Below, one piece after another: positions 16,624-25,618 of a stretch of DNA of 64,000 nt (position 1 is the stretch's first letter; the number at the start of each line of letters is the position of its first letter). The notes beneath the pieces were generated by a model. That model saw only the letters and a list, made by a program, of their open reading frames with translations. It was not told the DNA's origin and ran no database searches. The position numbers were made by a program, and so were the translations under genes. This DNA comes from Rhodanobacter sp. B04. GTDB taxonomy: Bacteria; Pseudomonadota; Gammaproteobacteria; Xanthomonadales; Rhodanobacteraceae. The stretch lies in contig NZ_MUNV01000009.1 in assembly GCF_002001125.1 (NCBI RefSeq), positions 248,001 through 312,000 of the forward strand, given 5' to 3'.

Positions 16624-18870
16624 ATGACATTTCGTCTCATCAAGCTTGTCTGTCTTTCCGTGATTGCAGCCATCGTCACGGCACCCGCATTCGGCCAGAC
16701 CGATCCGAGCTTCCTGCTCACCGGCACGGCGAAGAATTTCGACAGCTATTTCCCCAGCTACCTGGCCAATGGCTATTTCTCGACGATGACCTCGCCGCGT
16801 GGGACCGAGCCCAACATGGGCTACATGGTCGCGTTCATGGACTATGCGAAGGGCGATATCTCGCGCCCTGCGGCGATCCCCGGCTGGAGCGAAATCGACT
16901 ACAACCCGGGCGGCGGCTGGCTCAACTCGATCCGCCTCGACCCGAAGATCTTCGTCGACTACGCGCAGACGCTGGACATGCACGGCGGCACGCTGACCAC
17001 CCGCTACCGCTTCGCCTACGCGAACAAGGCCACCGACGTGAAGGTGACCACCTTCGTCAGCCAGGCCAATCCGCACCTCGCCGCCAGCCAGCTCTCGATC
17101 ACCCCGCAATTCGATGGGAAGGTACAGCTGACCTTCCCGCTCAGACTCTGGTCCGAACACCAGCCGCGCTTCCCGATCGCAAGCATGACCGGCGACGAGA
17201 TGATCGACGCGGTGATCGCCAGCGGTCAGACCCTGCAGAACAAGCCGGTACCGACACCGGATCGGGCGGCGGTCTGGTATCCCGGCTATACCAAGGTGTT
17301 GTCCAGCGACGGCGACACCCGCGAACTGACCCTTTGGCTCGATGGCAAGGCCGAACAGGGACTGAGCATGGCCGAGGCAGCGGCGATCAGCCTGCCGGCC
17401 GGGATCCAGGTCGACGAGGTGAAACTCGAAAAAGGTCCCGACAAGCTGTCGCTGAACCTGGTCGTCAGCGTGCAGAAGGGCAAGACCTATACCTTCACCA
17501 AGTACATCGCCGCCTCGCGGCAGGACTGGGGTGGCGACGCCAAGGCCGACGTGACGCTTGCCGAGGCGGCGCGCAAGACCGGTTTCGACAGCCTGCTCGC
17601 CCGCCATGCCGCAGCATGGAACGAGCTGTGGAAGTCCGACATCGTGGTCGAGGGCGATCCGAAGGTGCAGTCGGCCGTGCATTCGGACCTGTACTACTTG
17701 CTGTCCAACACCACCGTCGGCACCGCGTGGCCGATGGGTGCCTGCGCGCTGACCCCGGGCTACGCCGGCCATGCGTTCTGGGACAGCGATTCGTGGGTGT
17801 TCCCCGCGCTGCTGCTGCTGCACCCGGAACGGGCCAAGCCGATCGTGATGTTCCGCGACCGCACGATGGAGCCGGCGCGCGCGCGCGCGAAACAATACGG
17901 CGCCGGCGGCACCATGTACCCGTGGGAGGCGGATCCGCAGACCGGCGTCGACAACACGCCCCACTTCGCCTACGGCGTCTTCCGCGAGATCCACGTCAAC
18001 GCGGACATCGCGATCGCGCAATGGCAGTACTACCTCGCCAGCGGCGATGATGCATGGCTGAAAAAGGACGGTTGGCCGGTGATCCAGGCGATCGCCGAGT
18101 TCTGGACCAGCCGGGTGACCTACAACAAGGCCGCGGATCGTTACGAGATCATGCACGTCACGTCGCCGGACGAAGCCTACGATGACGTGCCGAACGACTC
18201 GTTCACCAACGCCGCGGCGCGCAAGGCGCTGGAGATCGCCGGCAAGGCGGCCAAGGTCGTCGGCGCCGAAGCCGACCCGAAGTGGGCCGAGATCGCCGCG
18301 AAGATGTATATCCCGTTCGACAGCGCGAATCAGCGGCATCTGGATTTCGATGCCTCGGTGCCGCACGACAAGATCACCTGGATGGGCTCGTCGCTGGCAT
18401 GGCTGATGTATCCCAACCTCGACCTGCCGATGTCCGCGCAGGTGCGCCGCAACGATTTCGCGTTCCAGTTGCAGGAGCTGAAGACCCACGGCGACGACCC
18501 GAACGAGATGATGATGGTGATGCTCGCCGTCGGCGAGGCCGAACTGGGCGACGGCAAGGCCGCGGGCGACTGGATCCAGCGCAACCTGGTCGGCTTCCTG
18601 AAACCGCCGTTCAACGTGCGCACCGAAACCGTCGCCAACAACGCCGGCTACATCCTGGCGACCTCGGCCGGTTTCGTGCAGGGCTTCGTCTACGGCCTGT
18701 CCGGCCTGCGCATCGAGGACAAGGGGCTGGTCGAGGCTTATGCCCCGGTGCTCCCACCGTCCTGGAAATCGCTGACCCTCAAACGGATCAGTTTCCGCGG
18801 CAAGCGCTTCGACGTCGTGATCGGGCGCGATGCCAGCGGCAAGGCCACGCTCACCCGTCACGCGGAATAG
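16624..18870 (+). CDS. GH65 glycoside hydrolase, acid-trehalase/PGGHG type (paralog 1)
   Basis: A 748-residue secreted protein (signal peptide to about residue 24, AFGQ). It has the hydrolytic GH65 architecture: an N-terminal beta-sandwich, then an (alpha/alpha)6 barrel with HAFWDSDSWVFPALLLLHP, FRDRT, YPWEADPQ, EIHVNADIAIAQWQYYLASGD, and the acid loop HVTSPDEAYDDVPND with Glu517. These motifs resemble acid trehalases, the bacterial kojibiose hydrolase, and the animal protein-glucosylgalactosylhydroxylysine glucosidase, all alpha-glucosidases, several 1,2-specific. It likely acts in the periplasm. Start ATG 16624 follows a purine-rich region and leaves a normal signal peptide. An open frame runs back to 15217 but overlaps the MFS gene and is not coding. 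Substrate unresolved. Confidence 0.82.
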   Translation: MTFRLIKLVCLSVIAAIVTAPAFGQTDPSFLLTGTAKNFDSYFPSYLANGYFSTMTSPRGTEPNMGYMVAFMDYAKGDISRPAAIPGWSEIDYNPGGGWLNSIRLDPKIFVDYAQTLDMHGGTLTTRYRFAYANKATDVKVTTFVSQANPHLAASQLSITPQFDGKVQLTFPLRLWSEHQPRFPIASMTGDEMIDAVIASGQTLQNKPVPTPDRAAVWYPGYTKVLSSDGDTRELTLWLDGKAEQGLSMAEAAAISLPAGIQVDEVKLEKGPDKLSLNLVVSVQKGKTYTFTKYIAASRQDWGGDAKADVTLAEAARKTGFDSLLARHAAAWNELWKSDIVVEGDPKVQSAVHSDLYYLLSNTTVGTAWPMGACALTPGYAGHAFWDSDSWVFPALLLLHPERAKPIVMFRDRTMEPARARAKQYGAGGTMYPWEADPQTGVDNTPHFAYGVFREIHVNADIAIAQWQYYLASGDDAWLKKDGWPVIQAIAEFWTSRVTYNKAADRYEIMHVTSPDEAYDDVPNDSFTNAAARKALEIAGKAAKVVGAEADPKWAEIAAKMYIPFDSANQRHLDFDASVPHDKITWMGSSLAWLMYPNLDLPMSAQVRRNDFAFQLQELKTHGDDPNEMMMVMLAVGEAELGDGKAAGDWIQRNLVGFLKPPFNVRTETVANNAGYILATSAGFVQGFVYGLSGLRIEDKGLVEAYAPVLPPSWKSLTLKRISFRGKRFDVVIGRDASGKATLTRHAE

Positions 18871-18921
18871 TCGAATAGAGGCCGGGCCGGGCATCCCGGT
18901 GCGGCACTTCGGAGAGGTCAG

Positions 18922-21186
18922 ATGAAGCATCAGGCCAAGCAGTTCGTCGTGCTGCTCCTAGCAGCGATCGGTTGCTATGCGTCGATCGTGCAGGCCACTG
19001 CCGACCCGAGCTTCCTGCTGACCGCCACCTCGAAGGATTTCGCCAGCTACTTCCCCGGCCAGTTGGCCAACGGCTATCTGTCCACCACGACTGCGCCACG
19101 CGGCACCGAGGGCAACCTGTCCTACCTGGTCGGCTTCATGGACTACGGCAAGGACGACATGTCCCGGCCCGCCGCCATTCCCGGCTGGACCGAGATCGAC
19201 TACAGCACCGGCCAGTCCGACGCGGGTCATTTCTGGATGAACCAGGTCGACCTGGATCCTTCGGTATTCCAGGACTACCAGCAGGTGCTGAACCTGCACG
19301 ATGCCACCCTGACGACCAGCTATCGCTACCTCGATCACGGCAAGGCCACGCGGATCAAGGTGGTGACCCTGGTCAGCGAAGCGTCGCCGCATCTGGCTGC
19401 CAGCCAGATCTCGGTCACGCCGGAGTTCGATGGCGTGGTGCAACTGTCGTTCGCGTTCAACCTGTGGGCGCCATACCAGCCCAGGTTGCCGCTGGCGACG
19501 TTGAGCGGCGACGAGATGCAGACCGCCGTGGCCGCGCACAACCTGAACTTCCAGGCGATTCCACCGGCCACGCCGGATCGCGCCGCCGTGTGGTATCACG
19601 GCGACACCCACGTGCTGGCCGATGACGGCGACAGCAAGAATCTGACCCTGTGGCTCGATGGCCGCGCCGAGCAGGGTCTCGGCATGGCCGAGGCGGCCGC
19701 GGTCAGCCTGCCCACGGGACTCACGCCGGTCGAGGTCACGCTGAACAAGGGCATCTATCGGCTCTCGCTCGATCTTCGCGTGCAGGTGCGCAGGGGCCAG
19801 ACCTATACCTTCACCAAATACGTCGCGGCATCGCGCGCGGACTGGGGCGGCAATGCCAAGGCCGATCTCGCCTTGGCCACAGCTGCTCGCAGCGAAGGCT
19901 TCGACGCCCTGCTCGATGCACACAAGGCGGCATGGACCAACCTGTGGAAAACCGACATCCGCATCGACGGCGATCCGAACGCGCAACGCGTCGTGCATTC
20001 GGACCTGTACTACCTGCTTGCCAACGCGACGCCCGATACCGCATGGGCGATCGGCGCCTGCGGCCTGACCACCGGCTATGTCGGCCACATCTTCTGGGAC
20101 AGCGATTCGTGGATCTTCCCGGCACTGGTGTTGCTGCATCCGCAATTCGCCAAGTCGCTGGTGATGTTCCGTGACCGCACATTGCCCGCCGCGCAGCAGC
20201 GTGCACAGGCACGCGGGCTGAAGGGCGCGATGTTTCCGTGGGAGGCCGACCCGCAAAACGGCACCGAGCAGGTCGTGCATGCCGCCTGGGTGCTGGGCGA
20301 GCGCGAGATCCATGTCAATGCCGACGTGGCGATCGCGCAATGGCAGTACTACCTGGCCAGCGGTGACCAAGCCTGGCTGAAGTCAGACGGCTGGCCGGTG
20401 ATCCGCGACGTCGCGCGCTACTGGACCAGCCGGGCGAGCTGGAACCCCGGCAAGCAGCGCTACGACATCCTCCACGTCACCTCGGTCGAGGAGAACTACA
20501 ACGACGTGCCCAACGACACCTTCACCAATGCCGACGCGGCCAAGGCCTTGCGGATCGCGACGGCTGCCGCGGCCATCGTCGGCGAGCAGCCCGATCCGCG
20601 CTGGGCCGAGATCGCCGCGAAGCTCTACCTGCCGTCTTCCGCCAATGGCCAACATCACCTCGACATGGACGAGACGGTGCGGCACGACCTGGGCGGCGGC
20701 AGCGACCTCACCTTCCTGGCGTTTCCCTCCCTCGACCTGCCGATGAGCGCGCAGGTACGCCGCAACGACTACGCGATCGCGATGAAGCCGATGGATGCAT
20801 CGAAGCGAATCCCCACCACGATGGGACTCGGCCCGGCGCCGATCGCCGCTGCGGCCAGCGGCAATGCAGCCGAAGCGGCCCGCTGGATCGCGCGCAATGC
20901 CGCCGATGACATGTTCAAGCCGCCGTTCAACGTGCGCCCCGAAACCGCCACCAACAACACGGGTTACTTCCTCACCGGCTCGGGTGGCTACGTGCAGGGC
21001 CTGCTCTACGGCTTGACCGGGCTGCGCATCGAACCGGATGGCCTGCTCGAAACCTATCCGCCGGTGCTGCCGCCGACATGGAAATCGATGACGCTGAAGG
21101 ACATCACGTTCCGCGGCAGGCATTACGACATCACCCTTGATCGCGATGCCAGCGGGAAGACCCGCCTGACGCGGAAAACACTTTGA
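18922..21186 (+). CDS. GH65 glycoside hydrolase, acid-trehalase/PGGHG type (paralog 2)
   Basis: A 754-residue secreted tandem paralog of the preceding gene, 51 bases downstream. Signal peptide to about residue 25. It keeps the family landmarks (HIFWDSDSWIFPALVLLHP, FRDRT, FPWEADPQ, EIHVNADVAIAQWQYYLASGD). The acid loop reads HVTSVEENYNDVPND, with Glu524 at the catalytic position but Pro-Asp replaced by Val-Glu. GAGAGG precedes the ATG. The divergence at the active-site loop suggests a different linkage or aglycone from paralog 1. The stop overlaps the start of the trehalase gene (TGATG), so the two are coupled. Function is otherwise as for paralog 1. Confidence 0.82.
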   Translation: MKHQAKQFVVLLLAAIGCYASIVQATADPSFLLTATSKDFASYFPGQLANGYLSTTTAPRGTEGNLSYLVGFMDYGKDDMSRPAAIPGWTEIDYSTGQSDAGHFWMNQVDLDPSVFQDYQQVLNLHDATLTTSYRYLDHGKATRIKVVTLVSEASPHLAASQISVTPEFDGVVQLSFAFNLWAPYQPRLPLATLSGDEMQTAVAAHNLNFQAIPPATPDRAAVWYHGDTHVLADDGDSKNLTLWLDGRAEQGLGMAEAAAVSLPTGLTPVEVTLNKGIYRLSLDLRVQVRRGQTYTFTKYVAASRADWGGNAKADLALATAARSEGFDALLDAHKAAWTNLWKTDIRIDGDPNAQRVVHSDLYYLLANATPDTAWAIGACGLTTGYVGHIFWDSDSWIFPALVLLHPQFAKSLVMFRDRTLPAAQQRAQARGLKGAMFPWEADPQNGTEQVVHAAWVLGEREIHVNADVAIAQWQYYLASGDQAWLKSDGWPVIRDVARYWTSRASWNPGKQRYDILHVTSVEENYNDVPNDTFTNADAAKALRIATAAAAIVGEQPDPRWAEIAAKLYLPSSANGQHHLDMDETVRHDLGGGSDLTFLAFPSLDLPMSAQVRRNDYAIAMKPMDASKRIPTTMGLGPAPIAAAASGNAAEAARWIARNAADDMFKPPFNVRPETATNNTGYFLTGSGGYVQGLLYGLTGLRIEPDGLLETYPPVLPPTWKSMTLKDITFRGRHYDITLDRDASGKTRLTRKTL

Positions 21187-23006
21187 TGCTTCACCACGCG
21201 ATACGCCGATCCCACTCGGGCACCTCAGGGTGCTCGCACTCGACGAACCGGATGCAAGACATGACCGACCCGCAAGACTTGTCCCGGAAGCACAACCATG
21301 CAGCTCATGCGCACGCCCGTCGGCTGGGTCAGTCAGCGAACGGCGCCCTGCGCATCTTCGTGCTGCTCGCCATCGCATTCGCGGCCAGTACCGCCGCGGC
21401 AGCCAGCCCGGATCCGGTCAAGACCCGCGTCTACATCGATCATGCGTGGGACACCCTGACCCGCTCGCTGGATGATTGCTCGGCACTGGCCGACAGCAAG
21501 GTGAGCACGCATTCGGTGCTCTATCTGCCCGCGCAGTTGCCCGTGTCGGAGGAGCTTCGCGGGATCGCGAAGCGCTGCGGCGTCGGGCTGCGCAGCTTGC
21601 CGCGCACCATCGGCAAGCTTGGCGACATCGACCCCACGCAACTGCCCGTGCAGGGGCTGCTTTACCTGCCGCATCCCTATGTCGTGCCAGGTGGCTTCTT
21701 CAACGAGATGTATGGCTGGGACAGCTATTTCATCGTGCTGGGCCTGGTCGCCGACCATCGCAGCGGACTCGCACGCGACATGGTCGACAATGCCCTGTTC
21801 GAGGTCGAGTACTACGGCGGCGTGCTGAATGCGAACCGCACCTACTACCTCAGTCGCTCGCAGCCACCCTTTCTTGCGGCGATGATGTCCGCGGTACTCG
21901 GCGATCCGGCCAGTTTCCACGGCAACGCGGACAGGCAAGCATGGCTGGCGCAGGCGTATCCCCTGGCCGTGCGCAACCACGATATCTGGACCCGCACCGA
22001 ACACCTTGCCGGCGATACCGGGCTGGCACGTTACTTCGACCTGGGCAGCGGCCCGGTGCTTGAAGCGCGCGACGCCGACTATTACCGCGGCGTCATCAAG
22101 TGGTTGCTTGCGCATCCTTCGGAAAATCCGGGCTACCTCGTGAAGGCATCCCGACATCCGGACGACGCCGAAGCCGCCCATCTGAAGTCGGCGAGCTGCG
22201 ACGTGCGCAGCTCGAAGGTGTGCGCCGACGCGTGGCTGGGCGGCTTCCGGCTGAGCGCCGACTATTACCTGGGTGATCGCGCCATGCGCGAATCGGGTTT
22301 CGACGTCAATTTCCACTTCGGTCCGTTTGCCGGATCCACCCATCACTATGCGGCGGTGGGCTTGAACAGCCTGCTCTATCGCTATGAAACGGATCTGCAC
22401 GACTTTGCACTGCAGCTCGGCAAACCGGCCGAGGCCGCGCACTGGGCAAACGTCGCACAGGCGCGCAAGCAGGCCATGGATCGCTACCTGTGGCACCCCG
22501 ACACGGGCATTTACATGGACTACGACTTCGTTGCCGGGAAGCCTGCGACCCACCCTTACATCACGGCTTTCTATCCGCTCTGGGCACACGCAGCTTCCGT
22601 GCAGCAAGCCGGCGCGGCGCGTAAACATCTATCGATCTTCGAGCGGTCGGGCGGCCTCGCCATGGACGATCAGCCGAGCGGCGCGCAGTGGGACGAGCCC
22701 TTCGGCTGGGCACCCACGAACTGGCTCGCCATCTCGGGCCTAGATGCCTATCGCTACCACGATGACGCGCGCCGCCTCGCCGGCAAGTTCTGCGCAACCG
22801 TCGATCGCGGCGTGGCCACGGACGGCACCATCCGCGAGAAATACAACATGGTGCTCGGCAATGCGGACGTCCATATCAGCGCCGGCTACACCCAGAACGT
22901 CGTCGGCTTCGGCTGGACGAATGGCGTGTACCTGAAGCTGCAGGAGCTCCTGCACGGTGACGCCATGCCCGCATCGGAAATATCGGCAGACAACACGATG
23001 AAGTGA
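21186..23006 (+). CDS. treA: GH37 trehalase, periplasmic
   Basis: A 606-residue protein with both trehalase signatures: PGGFFNEMYGWDSYF at 168-182 and QWDEPFGWAPTNW at 501-513, plus REKYN and the closing GFGWTNGVYL. It hydrolyses alpha,alpha-trehalose to two glucose. A hydrophobic segment (IFVLLAIAFAASTAAAA, about 57-75) is a signal peptide, but about 55 residues precede it if translation starts at 21186. ATG 21252 or 21261 would shorten this and may be the real start. ATG 21186 is kept because it overlaps the upstream stop (TGATG). The link with GH65 enzymes suggests mixed alpha-glucobiose use. Confidence 0.9.
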   Translation: MLHHAIRRSHSGTSGCSHSTNRMQDMTDPQDLSRKHNHAAHAHARRLGQSANGALRIFVLLAIAFAASTAAAASPDPVKTRVYIDHAWDTLTRSLDDCSALADSKVSTHSVLYLPAQLPVSEELRGIAKRCGVGLRSLPRTIGKLGDIDPTQLPVQGLLYLPHPYVVPGGFFNEMYGWDSYFIVLGLVADHRSGLARDMVDNALFEVEYYGGVLNANRTYYLSRSQPPFLAAMMSAVLGDPASFHGNADRQAWLAQAYPLAVRNHDIWTRTEHLAGDTGLARYFDLGSGPVLEARDADYYRGVIKWLLAHPSENPGYLVKASRHPDDAEAAHLKSASCDVRSSKVCADAWLGGFRLSADYYLGDRAMRESGFDVNFHFGPFAGSTHHYAAVGLNSLLYRYETDLHDFALQLGKPAEAAHWANVAQARKQAMDRYLWHPDTGIYMDYDFVAGKPATHPYITAFYPLWAHAASVQQAGAARKHLSIFERSGGLAMDDQPSGAQWDEPFGWAPTNWLAISGLDAYRYHDDARRLAGKFCATVDRGVATDGTIREKYNMVLGNADVHISAGYTQNVVGFGWTNGVYLKLQELLHGDAMPASEISADNTMK

Positions 23007-23022
23007 TACCGGAGGAAACACC

Positions 23023-24099
23023 ATGCATGCACCACGTCTTCCACGCATCCTGTCCGGCATCGTGCTGTGCGCAGGCCTTTCGGTCACCGCAGCGCTCGCG
23101 CAGACGTCGTCGCCCGGCGTGCAGGCCGACGGCAGCGTGACGTCGCCCGCGGCAACCGTGCCTTATTCGGATCTCGCGTCGCCGGAAGCACGAGCGTTCT
23201 TTCCGAAAATGCTTGCTGCCGGCAGCAAGGCGCCACCGCTGACCGCACCGATCGCGCAGAGTCGCGCGTTCTACGACCGCATCAACAGCGATCGGGCCGC
23301 GCGCATGAAAAAACTGTATCCGGTGAAGATCCACGCCGAGACCATCGCCGGCGTCGGCACCGATGTCGTGCTGCCCGCACAAGGCGTGGCCGCGGAGAAT
23401 GCGCATCGCGTGCTGATCAATCTGCACGGCGGCGGCTTCCTGTGGGGCGCGCACAGCGGCGGCCTGGTCGAGTCCATCCCGATCGCCGGCATCGGCCGCA
23501 TCAAGGTCATCAGTGTCGACTATCGGCAAGGTCCCGAGTACAGCTTCCCCGCCGCCAGCGACGACGTGGAGGCGGTCTATCGCGCGCTGCTCAAGCAGTA
23601 CAAGCCTGCCGAGATCGGCATCTACGGCTGCTCCGCCGGCGGCATACTCACCGCCGAAGCCGTCGCCCGCTTCATCACCGACAAGCTGCCGGTGCCGGGC
23701 GCCATCGGTACCTTCTGCGGCTCGCTGACCGACCTCAGCGGCGATTCGTCCTATGTCGCGCCGTTGTTGAACGGCCAGGGCGTCCCGAGGCAGCGACTCG
23801 GCCTGACCGACCTGCCTTATTTCCATGGCGCCAATCCCCAGGACCCGCTGGTGCAACCTGGCCTTTCCCCGGCGTTGCTGGCGAAATTCCCGCCTACCTT
23901 GCTGATCACCGGCACCCGCGACATGGCGATGAGCTCGGTGGTCCACAGTCAGCAGTTGCTCGACCGGGCCGGCGTGCCGACCGAGCTGCATGTGTGGGAA
24001 GGCATGTGGCACTCGTTCTTCTCGGACCCTGAGCTGCCCGAGTCCCGCGAAGCCTATGTCGTCACGGCGAGATTCTTTAACCGCATGCTGGGACATTAG
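23023..24099 (+). CDS. Secreted alpha/beta-hydrolase (HSL-type esterase)
   Basis: A 358-residue protein with a signal peptide (cleavage near ALAQ). It has the hormone-sensitive-lipase pattern: oxyanion motif LHGGGF, nucleophile elbow GCSAGG, GTRD before the acid residue, and a C-terminal His in EGMWHSFF. It starts 16 bases after the trehalase stop with an excellent ribosome site (GGAGG). It likely removes acyl groups from a glycan or other ester in the periplasm, consistent with its place at the end of the GH operon. Specific substrate not determinable. Confidence 0.82.
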   Translation: MHAPRLPRILSGIVLCAGLSVTAALAQTSSPGVQADGSVTSPAATVPYSDLASPEARAFFPKMLAAGSKAPPLTAPIAQSRAFYDRINSDRAARMKKLYPVKIHAETIAGVGTDVVLPAQGVAAENAHRVLINLHGGGFLWGAHSGGLVESIPIAGIGRIKVISVDYRQGPEYSFPAASDDVEAVYRALLKQYKPAEIGIYGCSAGGILTAEAVARFITDKLPVPGAIGTFCGSLTDLSGDSSYVAPLLNGQGVPRQRLGLTDLPYFHGANPQDPLVQPGLSPALLAKFPPTLLITGTRDMAMSSVVHSQQLLDRAGVPTELHVWEGMWHSFFSDPELPESREAYVVTARFFNRMLGH

Positions 24100-24182
24100 A
24101 ACGCCGAACGCCCGATGACAGCCTTTGCCCCGCAGCGTGGGGCCGGGTATTCTCTGGTGCATCGACAGCCACGCGCCGTGCC

Positions 24183-25577
24183 ATGAACCCACAGACCGTC
24201 CTGGTCATTGATGACGAACGCGACATTCGCGAGCTGCTGACCATCACGCTGGGTCGGATGGACTTGCAGGTCGAAGCCGTAGGCACCGTGGCCGAGGCGC
24301 GCCGCGCGCTGACCGAACGCAGCTACGACTTGTGCTTCACCGACATGCGGCTGCCCGACGGCAATGGCCAGGAGATCATCGAGCTGATTGCCGAGACCTG
24401 CCCGGACACCCCGGTCGCGATGATCACCGCGTACGGCAATGTCGACGCCGCGGTCAATGCGCTGAAGGCCGGCGCGTTCGATTTCGTCTCCAAGCCGGTC
24501 GACATCCAGATGCTGCGGGGCCTGGTGCGCACTGCCCTGCGGCTGGCCGAGGAAAAGCGCAACGGCGGCGCGGCGGCAAAAGGTGGCGGCTCCAGCGAAC
24601 GCCTGGTCGGCGACTCGCCGGCCATGCTGCAGGTCCGCGCCACCATCGCCAAGCTGGCGCGCAACCAGGCGCCCGTGTACATCGCCGGCGAATCCGGCGT
24701 GGGCAAGGAACTGGTCGCGCGACTGATCCACGAACAGGGTCCGCGTGCCAGCGGTCCGTTCGTGCCGGTCAACTGCGGCGCGATTCCCTCCGAACTGATG
24801 GAAAGCGAGTTCTTCGGTCACCGCAAGGGCAGCTTCACCGGCGCCAGCGCCGACAAGGAAGGCCTGTTCCAGGCCGCCCAGGGCGGCACGCTGTTCCTCG
24901 ACGAAGTGGCCGAACTGCCGCTGCACATGCAGGTGAAACTGCTGCGCGCGATCCAGGAGAAGGCGGTGCGCCCGATCGGCGGACGCGACGAGATCCCGGT
25001 GGACGTGCGCATCCTGTCCGCCACCCACAAGAACCTCGGCCAACTGGTCGAGCAGGGCCAGTTCCGCCAGGACCTGTTCTATCGCATCAACGTGATCGAG
25101 CTGCGCGTGCCGCCGCTGCGCGAGCGTCGCGGCGACGTGCCGCTGTTGTCCGGCTTCATCCTCAAGGCACTCGCCGGCAAGAGCGGCGACAGCGTCGGCC
25201 AGCTGTCGCCGGCCGCACGCGAAGCCTTGGCGGGCTATGACTTCCCGGGCAACGTGCGCGAACTGGAAAACATCCTCGAACGCGCGATGGCGATGTGCGA
25301 CGGCAACAGCATCGACGCGTCGGATCTGATGCTGCCGCAACGCAGTGCACGCGCGGCCGGCCCCGACCTGCCCGCCTCCGGCCATGAAGCCACGCCGGCC
25401 CCGCCCGCCGCCAACGGTGCCGATGGCGGCCTCGACGACTACATCAGCAACATCGAGCGCACCGCCATCGTCAAGGCACTCGAAGAATCGCGCTACAACA
25501 AGACCGCCGCCGCGCGGAAACTAGGCATCACGTTCCGCGCGCTGCGCTACAAGCTGAAGAAACTCGGCATCGACTGA
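24183..25577 (+). CDS. pilR: NtrC-family sigma-54 response regulator, PilR-like
   Basis: A 464-residue protein. The receiver domain (1-120) has the DDE cluster and phosphoacceptor Asp54 (FTDMRLPDG). The AAA+ domain (about 140-375) has Walker A GESGVGKE, Walker B LFLDEVAELP and the sigma-54 contact loop written GSFTGA, the PilR variant of GAFTGA. The C-terminal Fis-type helix-turn-helix is KTAAARKLGITFRALRYKLKKLG. PilR activates type IV pilin transcription in response to the PilS kinase. No pilS is adjacent: the upstream gene is an esterase and the downstream gene is convergent. No clear ribosome site precedes the ATG. The class is certain; the PilR name is probable. Confidence 0.82.
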   Translation: MNPQTVLVIDDERDIRELLTITLGRMDLQVEAVGTVAEARRALTERSYDLCFTDMRLPDGNGQEIIELIAETCPDTPVAMITAYGNVDAAVNALKAGAFDFVSKPVDIQMLRGLVRTALRLAEEKRNGGAAAKGGGSSERLVGDSPAMLQVRATIAKLARNQAPVYIAGESGVGKELVARLIHEQGPRASGPFVPVNCGAIPSELMESEFFGHRKGSFTGASADKEGLFQAAQGGTLFLDEVAELPLHMQVKLLRAIQEKAVRPIGGRDEIPVDVRILSATHKNLGQLVEQGQFRQDLFYRINVIELRVPPLRERRGDVPLLSGFILKALAGKSGDSVGQLSPAAREALAGYDFPGNVRELENILERAMAMCDGNSIDASDLMLPQRSARAAGPDLPASGHEATPAPPAANGADGGLDDYISNIERTAIVKALEESRYNKTAAARKLGITFRALRYKLKKLGID

Positions 25578-25589
25578 TACGCCGGACCC

Positions 25590-25612
25590 TGCGCCCGGAG
25601 GCACCGGGCGCA
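25590..25612. terminator. Hairpin between convergent genes
   Basis: Perfect 9-bp stem TGCGCCCGG / CCGGGCGCA with a 5-base loop, placed between the stop of the PilR-like gene (25577) and the stop of the convergent permease (25619). There is no strong T-run on either strand, so it may be a weak bidirectional terminator. Confidence 0.55.
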
Positions 25613-25618
25613 CAACCA

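Noticed and set aside
16462-18930. Minus-strand open frame of 822 codons
   Set aside because: Antisense to the first GH65 gene with no recognisable domain; codon-bias artefact.
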